64,000 bases of DNA from assembly GCF_003576455.2 (NCBI RefSeq), contig NZ_CP032869.1, forward strand, positions 186,001 to 250,000, in the 5' to 3' direction. Shown here in pieces: positions 27,723 to 35,709 of the stretch. This DNA is from Mucilaginibacter celer. GTDB taxonomy: Bacteria; Bacteroidota; Bacteroidia; Sphingobacteriales; Sphingobacteriaceae. Every line of letters starts with the position of its first letter. Within the stretch, counting starts at the first letter, position 1. The notes below the pieces were generated by a model. The model was not told the origin of the DNA. It was given only the letters and a program-made list of their open reading frames with translations, and ran no database searches. The position numbers and the translations under genes were made by a program.

Positions 27723-27752
27723 GTTTTTTAAACGGGTTAAAAGATGATAGTA

Positions 27753-27825
27753 TTATCCATCACTTTTTAAAATTTATCCATTTTTTTAACCATGCTTTCA
27801 TAGTAGGTTTACCAAAACCAATTAA
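27753..27825 (+). promoter_or_regulatory. Predicted AraC-type operator and promoter of the alpha-galactoside enzyme operon
   Basis: TTATCCAT lies at 27753-27760 and 27774-27781 (21-bp period). After 22 bp comes TAGGTTTA (27804-27811), then CAAAACCAATTAA (27813-27825). Both spacings and the downstream block match the SusC promoter at 17483-17554. No -33 TTG is seen at the usual distance, which fits an activator-dependent promoter. The half-sites lie between the AraC gene and the operon, where the regulator could also control itself. The leader to the epimerase ATG (27907) would be about 90 nt. Confidence 0.72.
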
Positions 27826-27906
27826 ACGCTGAAACAGGTTGCCGCGCCGCTCAATGTTTTAAATGAAGCTGATTAATGAACAAACAAATTAAATACCGAT
27901 ACACGC

Positions 27907-28935
27907 ATGGCTGTTAAATCGCGCTTATGGGGACAACATGAGGGGCAGGATGTTTATCTTTTCAAAATTGAAAACGAAATGGGTGCCTATGTCGAGCTGA
28001 CCAACTACGGCGCGGCCATTGTGTCTGTTGTGGTGCCGGATAAGGAGCAGCGTTTGGAAAATGTGGTAGTAGGTTTTCCTGAACTGGAAGGTTATCTGAA
28101 TGATACCTGCTATATCGGCTCAACCATAGGCCGTTACGCTAACCGTATCAGCGGGGCAAAGTTTAACCTTGATGGAGAAACTTATCACCTGGATGCTAAC
28201 GACGGCAAGAATACCAATCACGGCGGAAAAAGCGGTTTTAATTACAGGGTATTTGACACAGCCACGATAGATAACGGCGTAGTAATGACCCTTACCAGTG
28301 CCGACGGCGACGGCGGTTATCCCGGTACCCTCGAACTTAGTGTAACTTACACCTGGAGTACCGATAATGAATTGCTGATCAGCTATAAAGCAATAACGGA
28401 TAAAGCAACCATAGCTAATTTTACCAATCACGCTTATTTTAACCTATCGGCTTTTAAAAGCAAGATCTATAACCACAGGCTTACTGTTTTATCAGATAAG
28501 ATAGTTGATTCGTATGAAGATTATACCCCAAGCGGAGCCGTTAATCCTGCAAAAGATAAAGCGTTCAACAATAATCGCCTGAGCGAGAAATTTAAAATAG
28601 ATGAAAGCCACGTAAAAGGCCTCAACCTGTTTTATATTATCGATACCGAAACAGAGGAAAAAGCGTTGGCCTATGCCGCTTTGCTTACTGACGAGGTATC
28701 CGGTCGCACATTAAAAGTTTTTACCGATTACCCTGGCGTGTTCCTGTACACCGGCGATTATTTGAGCTGCACGGATGTAACACTTACCGGCAAGCAGGCT
28801 AAACCGTTTGATGCCCTTTGCCTGGAGTGCCAGCACTATCCGGATAGCATTAACCACCCTAATTTTCCGCAGGCTATTTTGCAGCCGGGCGAAGTTTATA
28901 ACCAAAACATTTTATACAAGTTCGGCACTATATGA
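27907..28935 (+). CDS. galM: Aldose 1-epimerase (galactose mutarotase) family protein
   Basis: The 342-aa protein matches aldose epimerases in length and motifs: ELTNYGAAIVSVVVPDK, GSTIGRYANRISGAKFNL (in part), the His/His active-site regions in NHGGKSGFNYRVF and FTNHAYFNLS, and a C-terminal ALCLECQHYPDSINHPNFP with the catalytic Glu region. It interconverts alpha and beta anomers of galactose or glucose released by the glycosidases next to it. No signal peptide is seen, so it is probably cytoplasmic. It is the first gene of the enzyme operon and overlaps the GH97 gene by 4 bases. Confidence 0.93.
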   Translation: MAVKSRLWGQHEGQDVYLFKIENEMGAYVELTNYGAAIVSVVVPDKEQRLENVVVGFPELEGYLNDTCYIGSTIGRYANRISGAKFNLDGETYHLDANDGKNTNHGGKSGFNYRVFDTATIDNGVVMTLTSADGDGGYPGTLELSVTYTWSTDNELLISYKAITDKATIANFTNHAYFNLSAFKSKIYNHRLTVLSDKIVDSYEDYTPSGAVNPAKDKAFNNNRLSEKFKIDESHVKGLNLFYIIDTETEEKALAYAALLTDEVSGRTLKVFTDYPGVFLYTGDYLSCTDVTLTGKQAKPFDALCLECQHYPDSINHPNFPQAILQPGEVYNQNILYKFGTI

Positions 28936-30893
28936 AAAAATACGCCCTGATATTTTCTGTACTATCTGTTTTCTCGCTTGCGGCTTCGGCACAAACTTAT
29001 AGGGTGAAATCGCCGGATAATAATCTGAAACTGGTGCTTAATGTAAAGGATAGCATTACTTATTCGGTAAACTATAAAAATAACGAGCTTATTTCGCCCT
29101 CTGCTATCGGCCTTAAGCTGGATAAAACTACTATTGGCGCAGGTGCTAAAGTTTTAAGCGCTAAGCCATCTGCAGTAAATAAAACTATCCGCCCTTTGTA
29201 TGGTAAGGATGCAGTATTGACTGATAATTATAACGAATTGCTGATCAGCTTCGCGGGCAATTATAAACTACTGCTGCGTGCCTACAACGAGGGCGTAGCG
29301 TACCGCTTTATAACCGACCTGAAAGATTCGGTTAAAGTAATAAGCGAACAAGCCGGTTTTAACCTGAAAGGCTCACCAGGTACAACCATTGCCGAAACGG
29401 ATAACTACACGGCCTGGGAATTGGCTTACAACCAATTCAAATCGATAGATGAGGTTAAGGAAGATAAACATGCCATTACCCCGGCTTTATACAGTTATAA
29501 AAACGGCGTAAAACTGGTAATTGCCGAAGCAGACCTGTTCGATTATCCCGGCATGTACGTAAAGAAAAAAGGCGGCAATATCATTGGCGAGTGGGCAGGC
29601 TACCCGGCAACCACCAAAATGGGCAGCTGGGGCGATTTTGTATCGGTAGTAACCTCGCGCGAAAACTATATTGCCCAAGAACCCGGTAAAAAAGAATATC
29701 CATGGCGTGTGATCATCGCTACCGATGATGATAAAACTTTGCTGAACAACCAGCTGGTTTATAAACTATCCAAACCATCTGTACTGGAAAATACCGCATG
29801 GATAAAACCCGGCAAAGCAGCCTGGGAATGGTGGCACGATGCTATCCTACCCGGCGCACCGATCGCATCGGGTATGGAAAACCGCAGCACCCAGCTGTAT
29901 AATTTTTATACCGATTTCGCGGCCAAAAATCATTTGGAATATATGATGATAGATGCCGGTTGGAGCGATAATTATGATGTTAAAAAGCCGCTTAAAAGAA
30001 CGGATATCCGCGCGGTAATTCAGCATGCTAATGAGAAACATGTAGGCATTTTTGTTTGGTGTGTGGCTGCGCCATTGTTAAAAGATCTGGAAGCCAACAT
30101 GGATTACCTGAAAGATATCGGCGCGGTAGGTATCAAGGTCGATTTTTTTGACCGGGACGATCAGCTGGCCATTAAACAGCTGCAAACAATTGCCGAAGCT
30201 GCTGCCAAACGCCATTTGATGGTTGATTTTCATGGTTGCTCTAAGCCAACCGGTTTGCAACGTACTTATCCAAACATTGTAAACTATGAAGCTGTGCGTG
30301 GGCAGGAATGTTCAAAATGGGATTTGACTACCAACCCGGTTCATCATACTACTTTCCCTTTTATCAGGATGCTGGGCGGTCCGCTGGATTATACGCCGGG
30401 ATCAATGCGTAATAAATCAAAAGATACTTTTAAGCCGATAGCTGAGGGGTTGCCATCAACGCAAGGTACCCGTTGCCATGAGCTGGCCATGTTTGTGGTG
30501 TTCGATCAGCCTTTGGCGGTATTTTGCGATTCGCCTACCGAGTATGAAAAATACCCGGATATTGAACAATATCTATCAGCCGTACCAACCGTGTTCGACG
30601 AAACAAAACCGCTTGATGCCAAACTTGGCGAATACATAGCGTTAGCAAAAAAGAAAGGTAATGACTGGTACGTTGGAGCAATGACCAACTGGGATGCAAG
30701 GGATATCAATGTTGATTTCTCCTTCCTGCCAGCAGGTGCCACCTACACCGCCGATTTATATACCGATGCAGCCGACGCGGATAAGAATGCTGAGAAATAT
30801 GAGCACAAAACCATTACAGTAACCCGCTCAACCAAATTGAATTTGAAACTGGCACCCGGCGGTGGCGCGGTAGTACACCTGCACGGGAAGTAA
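28932..30893 (+). CDS. Glycoside hydrolase family 97 protein, probable retaining alpha-galactosidase
   Basis: The 653-aa protein has a signal peptide (1-20, ending AASAQ), an N-terminal beta-sandwich (GH97_N, about 25-275), a catalytic barrel and a C-terminal beta domain. The family hallmark VDFHGCSKPTGLQRTYPN is present. Asp404 in VKVDFFDRD and Glu459 in AVRGQE lie 55 residues apart, the same spacing as Asp415/Glu470 of the retaining alpha-galactosidase BtGH97b (recalled from the literature). The inverting SusB-type enzymes lack this Asp. With GH36 and a mutarotase in the operon, alpha-galactosidase activity in the periplasm is the likely role. Confidence 0.9.
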   Translation: MKKYALIFSVLSVFSLAASAQTYRVKSPDNNLKLVLNVKDSITYSVNYKNNELISPSAIGLKLDKTTIGAGAKVLSAKPSAVNKTIRPLYGKDAVLTDNYNELLISFAGNYKLLLRAYNEGVAYRFITDLKDSVKVISEQAGFNLKGSPGTTIAETDNYTAWELAYNQFKSIDEVKEDKHAITPALYSYKNGVKLVIAEADLFDYPGMYVKKKGGNIIGEWAGYPATTKMGSWGDFVSVVTSRENYIAQEPGKKEYPWRVIIATDDDKTLLNNQLVYKLSKPSVLENTAWIKPGKAAWEWWHDAILPGAPIASGMENRSTQLYNFYTDFAAKNHLEYMMIDAGWSDNYDVKKPLKRTDIRAVIQHANEKHVGIFVWCVAAPLLKDLEANMDYLKDIGAVGIKVDFFDRDDQLAIKQLQTIAEAAAKRHLMVDFHGCSKPTGLQRTYPNIVNYEAVRGQECSKWDLTTNPVHHTTFPFIRMLGGPLDYTPGSMRNKSKDTFKPIAEGLPSTQGTRCHELAMFVVFDQPLAVFCDSPTEYEKYPDIEQYLSAVPTVFDETKPLDAKLGEYIALAKKKGNDWYVGAMTNWDARDINVDFSFLPAGATYTADLYTDAADADKNAEKYEHKTITVTRSTKLNLKLAPGGGAVVHLHGK

Positions 30894-30926
30894 GCTGAAA
30901 GCCGAAGGCAGAAAGCTTAAAGCTGA
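30893..30926. repeat. AGCTGAAAGCCGAAGGC repeat (copy 2)
   Basis: AGCTGAAAGCCGAAGGCAG followed by AAAGCTTAAAGCTGA lies right after the GH97 stop codon inside the operon. The same unit is at 2924, 48157 and 50824. Confidence 0.7.
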
Positions 30927-30983
30927 TTTAATAACAGGAATTATTAAAGTAGATTTATAATAGAAGAAGCTAACCATTATAAA

Positions 30984-32339
30984 ATGATCACTGATTTAAA
31001 ACAAGAAACTAAGTTTAACAACAGCTATATAATAGGCATTTCCTTTATATCGGCGTTGGGCGGCTATCTGTTCGGCTTTGATTTTGCCGTGATAGCAGGG
31101 GCATTGCCATTCCTCCGGAAAGAGTTTATGCTCGATTCGGTAGCTGAAGGTTTCCTTACGGCCTCGCTGGCATTGGGCTGCATTGTTGGCTGCCTGATAG
31201 CCGGTAAAATAGCCGAAAAGTATGGCCGCAAACCAGGCTTAATGGTGGCGGCGTTCATTTTCGCGATATCGTCAATCGGCATAGCACTCTCTGCCGGGCT
31301 TACCTATTTCCTGGTGCTGCGTTTCGCGGCGGGAATAGGGGTAGGGATGGCCTCGATGCTGTGCCCCATGTATATCGCCGAAATTTCGCCTGCGAAAGTG
31401 AGGGGCCGCAACGTGGCAATAAACCAGTTTACGGTGGTGTTAGGGATCTTGATCACTAATTTGGTTAACTATTTTTTAAAGGATATTGGTGTTGATGCCT
31501 GGCGTTGGATGTTTGGCCTGGGTACCGTACCTGCGGTTATTTTCCTGGTAGGGGTGATCTGGTTACCCGAAAGCCCGAGATGGCTCATTAAAGCCGGGCG
31601 TGAAGAGGAAGGTAAAAAAGTACTGTTAAAAATTGGTTCGGATGAGTTTATGAACACCACAGTTCAGGCCATTGAGAAATCGTTAGCGGGTGTTAAAAAG
31701 CAATCATTCCGTGCTTTATTTGAAAAAAGCGTGCGGCCCGCTGTGCTCATCGGCATAGGTTTGGCAGTGTTTCAGCAGTTTTGCGGCAGTAACGTTTTGT
31801 TTAACTATGCCTCAACCATATTTAAATCTGCCGGGTCAAGCTTGGATGAGCAACTGCTCGAAACCGTTTCTATCGGTGTAGTAAACCTCATATTCACCGT
31901 GCTGGCCATGTTGGTGGTTGATAAGCTTGGTCGCCGGCCTTTGATGCTCATCGGCTCGTTGGGCTTATCTATATCATTTATAGTATTGGCATTTTTGCTG
32001 CAAAGCCATGCCCCGGTTTTATTGATCTCGGTTTTCGTGCTGCTGGCTATCAGTGTTTATTCGTTTACGCTGGCACCGGTTACCTGGGTGCTTATTTCAG
32101 AGATATTTCCTAATAAGATCCGTGGTGCTGCAACTACAACGGCTGTAATTTCATTATGGGCGGCATTCTCTATACTGGTATTTACATTCCCCATCCTTGC
32201 AGATAAAATAGGCACTTACGGTCCATTTTATTTGTATGCGGCGATATGCTTTATCGGCTTTGTGTTTGTAATAACCAAGGTAAAAGAAACCAAAGGGCAG
32301 ACTTTGGAAGGACTTGAAGACAATTTAATAAGACATTAA
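30984..32339 (+). CDS. Sugar porter family MFS transporter
   Basis: The 451-aa protein has 12 predicted membrane helices in two bundles of six. Sugar porter signatures are GYLFGFDFAVIAGALPFL at helix 1, EKYGRKPG after helix 2, PESPRWL at the end of the first half and DKLGRRPLM after helix 8, with QQFCGSNVLFNYA in helix 7. It would carry a monosaccharide such as galactose or glucose into the cytoplasm with protons. It is the third gene of the operon, 91 bases after GH97, with one palindromic repeat between. Confidence 0.94.
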   Translation: MITDLKQETKFNNSYIIGISFISALGGYLFGFDFAVIAGALPFLRKEFMLDSVAEGFLTASLALGCIVGCLIAGKIAEKYGRKPGLMVAAFIFAISSIGIALSAGLTYFLVLRFAAGIGVGMASMLCPMYIAEISPAKVRGRNVAINQFTVVLGILITNLVNYFLKDIGVDAWRWMFGLGTVPAVIFLVGVIWLPESPRWLIKAGREEEGKKVLLKIGSDEFMNTTVQAIEKSLAGVKKQSFRALFEKSVRPAVLIGIGLAVFQQFCGSNVLFNYASTIFKSAGSSLDEQLLETVSIGVVNLIFTVLAMLVVDKLGRRPLMLIGSLGLSISFIVLAFLLQSHAPVLLISVFVLLAISVYSFTLAPVTWVLISEIFPNKIRGAATTTAVISLWAAFSILVFTFPILADKIGTYGPFYLYAAICFIGFVFVITKVKETKGQTLEGLEDNLIRH

Positions 32340-32356
32340 TATAACCATTAGCTAAA

Positions 32357-35300
32357 ATGAATGATTTGTTTGTAAACGTTTGGGAAGAAAAAGTAACCAT
32401 TCCAACCTACGCTATAGGTAAGCCCGACAAAAACCCTATGTTTTTTGAAAAGCGCGTTTACCAGGGCAGCAGTGGCAAGGTGTACCCTAACCCTGTTATC
32501 GAAAAAATTTACGACGAAAAAGAAGATAAAGAATACACAGGCCTGTACCTCGAGAATAAATACCTCAAAGTACTGATCCTGCCCGAGTTGGGCGGCCGCA
32601 TCCAGATGGCTTATGATAAGATCAAACAACGCCACTTTATCTATTACAACCAGGTGATTAAACCGGCGCTGGTAGGTTTGACTGGTCCGTGGATCTCGGG
32701 CGGTATTGAGTTTAACTGGCCGCAACATCACCGTCCGAGCACTTTCGAGCCGGTTGATTATAAAATTGAAGAAAATGCCGACGGCAGCAAAACCGTACTG
32801 GTGAACGAGGTAGAGCGCATGTTCCATACCAAAGGCATGGCCGGTTTTACCCTGCATCCGGATAAGGCTTACATCGAAATAAAAGCGAAACTGTACAACC
32901 GCTCGGCTCTGCCGCAAACCTTTTTATGGTGGGCAAACCCGGCTGTAAAGGTTAATGATGATTATCAATCGGTTTTCCCGCCTGATGTGAACGCGGTGTT
33001 TGACCATGGTAAACGTGATGTTTCAACCTTCCCGATAGCTACCGGTACTTATTACAAAGTCGATTATTCGCCGGGTACAGATATCTCGCGCTATAAAAAC
33101 ATCCCTGTGCCAACATCGTACATGGCCATCAACTCTAACTATGATTTTGTAGGCGGATATGAGCATGATTCACAGGCTGGCTTATTGCACGTAGCCAACC
33201 ACCACGTATCCCCCGGTAAAAAACAATGGACCTGGGGCCACAGCGATTTCGGCCTGGCCTGGGACAGGAACCTGACCGACGAGGATGGCCCGTATATCGA
33301 GCTCATGACTGGTATGTTCACCGATAATCAGCCCGATTTTACCTGGCTGATGCCGCATGAGGAAAAGCATTTTACCCAATACTTTATGCCATACCGCGAG
33401 CTTGGCGTAATTAAAAATGCCACCAAAGATATTTTGCTGGCCCTGGATTATACCGATGGCAAACTGCTCTTAAAAGTTTACGTAACCGGCGAACAAAATA
33501 ACCTGAATATCAAACTACAGCACGATGGTAAGGTATTGCTGAGTGAAAAAGTTTGTATCGTTCCGGAGCAGGTTTTTGAACGTGAGATAGCCATAAAAAA
33601 CATTGATGAAAACCTTTTGCTGCTTACGGTACACTCGGAAGCAGGTAAGGAACTGATCAAATACGATGCTGCCAGCAATAAACTGAACAACATCCCTGAA
33701 GCCGCCAAACCCGCCCTGCTACCTGCTGATACTGAAAATAATGAACAATTGTTTTTAACCGCCCAGCACCTGGAGCAATATCGCCATGCAACCTACAGCC
33801 CGGTTCCATATTACGAAGAAGCCATCCGCCGCGACCCCAAAGATATTCGCAATAACAACGCTTTAGGTTTATGGTATTTACGCCGCGGCCAGTTTGCCAA
33901 AAGCGAGCCTTACTTCAGGAGGGCGGTTGAAACAATTACCCAGCGCAACCCTAACCCTTACGATAGCGAATGTTATTATAATTTAGGTTTGACCCTGAAA
34001 TTCCTGGGCAAAAAAGATGAAGCTTACAAAGCCTTCTACAAAGCCACCTGGAGCAACGCCTGGAAAGACAGCGGCTACTTCTCGGTAGCACAGATCGATC
34101 TTGAAAACGGCGATTATGAACTGGCTCTTGACCATGCATTGTCATCATTAGATAGGAACGCCAACAACAGCAAAGCCTACGTTTTACGTTCTGCTGCTTT
34201 CCGCAAACTGAATAGGAATGAAGAAGCTATTGAAGTAGCAACTTCGGCCGTAAAACGTGATCCTTTTAACCTTGGCGCTTTGTTCGAAATGGACCTTGCT
34301 TACAAAGCTTTAGGGCAGAATGAAAAAGCTGCTTCAAGCTTTGAGCAACTGGCAACCCTATCGCGCGGTTACTACCAAAACTACATCGAGTATGCTTTGG
34401 ATTATGCTAACGCAGGCTTGTATGATGAAGCTTCAAGCTTATTAAACAATGCGGTTACAGGCAATACTACCAGTCCGATGGTGTATTATTACCTCGGTTA
34501 CTTTGCCTGCCAGTTGGGTAATAATGAGCATGCTGCCCAATACTTTAAACTGGCCTCGGCAGCCGATTCATACTTATGTTTCCCTGATCGTTTGGAGGAT
34601 ATCAGTGTATTAAAGCTGGCTGCCGCATTGATCCCTACGGATGCCAAAGCGCCTTACTACTTAGGCAACCTGTTTTACGATAAGCTGCAATATGATGATG
34701 CCATTGCCGCCTGGGAAACATCGGTGCAACTGGATGATCAATTCCCAACCGTGTTCAGGAATTTAGGTATCGCTTACTACAACAAACGTAACGATCCTGC
34801 CAAAGCTTTAACCTGCTTTGAAAAAGCTTTTGAGCTTGATAAAACAGATGCCCGCGTATTGATGGAGCTTGATCAGCTTTACAAGAAACTGAACTATACC
34901 GCTGATGCCCGTTTACACTTCATCGAGGCTAATTTAGAAACAGCTAAACTGCGTGATGATGTTTATTTGGAGCGTGCAACCCTGTATAATTTCCTTGGTG
35001 AACATGAAACCGCTTTTGCGCAGGTAATGGAACGTACCTTCCACCCATGGGAAGGCGGTGAGGGCAAAGCATCCGGCCAGTACGTTGGTGCTTTGGTTGA
35101 ATTGGCTAAACAAAACATCAACGATGGCAAATACCAGGAGGCTATCGATAAATTAACGCAGGCCCAAACCTACCCGCACAATTTAGGCGAAGGCAAACTG
35201 TTCGGCACACAGGAAAATGATATTTTCTACTGGCTGGGTAAAGCCTACGACGGCCTGCAGGAAACAGAGAAAGCAGCCCTTTATTTCGACAAGGCAAGCA

Positions 35301-35695
35301 CCGGTTTGGAAGACCCAACAGCCGCTGTTTTTTACAACGATCAGCAGCCGGATAAGATCTTTTACCAGGGTTTAGCTAAAAAATGTCTCGGTGACAGTAC
35401 ATCAGCAGAGCGGATCTTTAAAAAACTGCTTAAATATGGTATAGAGCACATGGATGATAACGTAAAAATTGATTACTTTGCCGTCTCGCTGCCAAATTTG
35501 CTCATTTTTGAGGACGATCTGAAGGCAAGGAACCAGGTGCATTGTCACTTTTTACAGGGCTTGGGATACCTTGGTCTGCATGATGTGGAACGTGCGCAAA
35601 AAGCCTTTGCCGAAGTATTGAAACTTGATGCCGGGCATTTTGGAGCGAGGATACATCAAAATATGATAAACCAAATTACCGAAGTAGCCGGTTAA
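32357..35695 (+). CDS. DUF5107 domain protein with long TPR region
   Basis: The 1112-aa protein has no signal peptide. The N-terminal DUF5107 domain (about 35-340; LILPELGGRIQMAYDK, GLTGPWISGGIEFNWPQHHRP in parts) has a mutarotase-like beta-supersandwich look. After a short beta segment, roughly 600 residues of tetratricopeptide repeats follow (about 480-1100; units such as NALGLWYLRRGQFAKSEPYF and YYLGYFACQLGNNEHAAQYF). It lies 18 bases after the permease and 15 before GH36. Function is not established; binding or epimerising oligosaccharides in the cytoplasm is possible. Confidence 0.87.
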   Translation: MNDLFVNVWEEKVTIPTYAIGKPDKNPMFFEKRVYQGSSGKVYPNPVIEKIYDEKEDKEYTGLYLENKYLKVLILPELGGRIQMAYDKIKQRHFIYYNQVIKPALVGLTGPWISGGIEFNWPQHHRPSTFEPVDYKIEENADGSKTVLVNEVERMFHTKGMAGFTLHPDKAYIEIKAKLYNRSALPQTFLWWANPAVKVNDDYQSVFPPDVNAVFDHGKRDVSTFPIATGTYYKVDYSPGTDISRYKNIPVPTSYMAINSNYDFVGGYEHDSQAGLLHVANHHVSPGKKQWTWGHSDFGLAWDRNLTDEDGPYIELMTGMFTDNQPDFTWLMPHEEKHFTQYFMPYRELGVIKNATKDILLALDYTDGKLLLKVYVTGEQNNLNIKLQHDGKVLLSEKVCIVPEQVFEREIAIKNIDENLLLLTVHSEAGKELIKYDAASNKLNNIPEAAKPALLPADTENNEQLFLTAQHLEQYRHATYSPVPYYEEAIRRDPKDIRNNNALGLWYLRRGQFAKSEPYFRRAVETITQRNPNPYDSECYYNLGLTLKFLGKKDEAYKAFYKATWSNAWKDSGYFSVAQIDLENGDYELALDHALSSLDRNANNSKAYVLRSAAFRKLNRNEEAIEVATSAVKRDPFNLGALFEMDLAYKALGQNEKAASSFEQLATLSRGYYQNYIEYALDYANAGLYDEASSLLNNAVTGNTTSPMVYYYLGYFACQLGNNEHAAQYFKLASAADSYLCFPDRLEDISVLKLAAALIPTDAKAPYYLGNLFYDKLQYDDAIAAWETSVQLDDQFPTVFRNLGIAYYNKRNDPAKALTCFEKAFELDKTDARVLMELDQLYKKLNYTADARLHFIEANLETAKLRDDVYLERATLYNFLGEHETAFAQVMERTFHPWEGGEGKASGQYVGALVELAKQNINDGKYQEAIDKLTQAQTYPHNLGEGKLFGTQENDIFYWLGKAYDGLQETEKAALYFDKASTGLEDPTAAVFYNDQQPDKIFYQGLAKKCLGDSTSAERIFKKLLKYGIEHMDDNVKIDYFAVSLPNLLIFEDDLKARNQVHCHFLQGLGYLGLHDVERAQKAFAEVLKLDAGHFGARIHQNMINQITEVAG

Positions 35696-35709
35696 ACCAA
35701 AACTTACAC

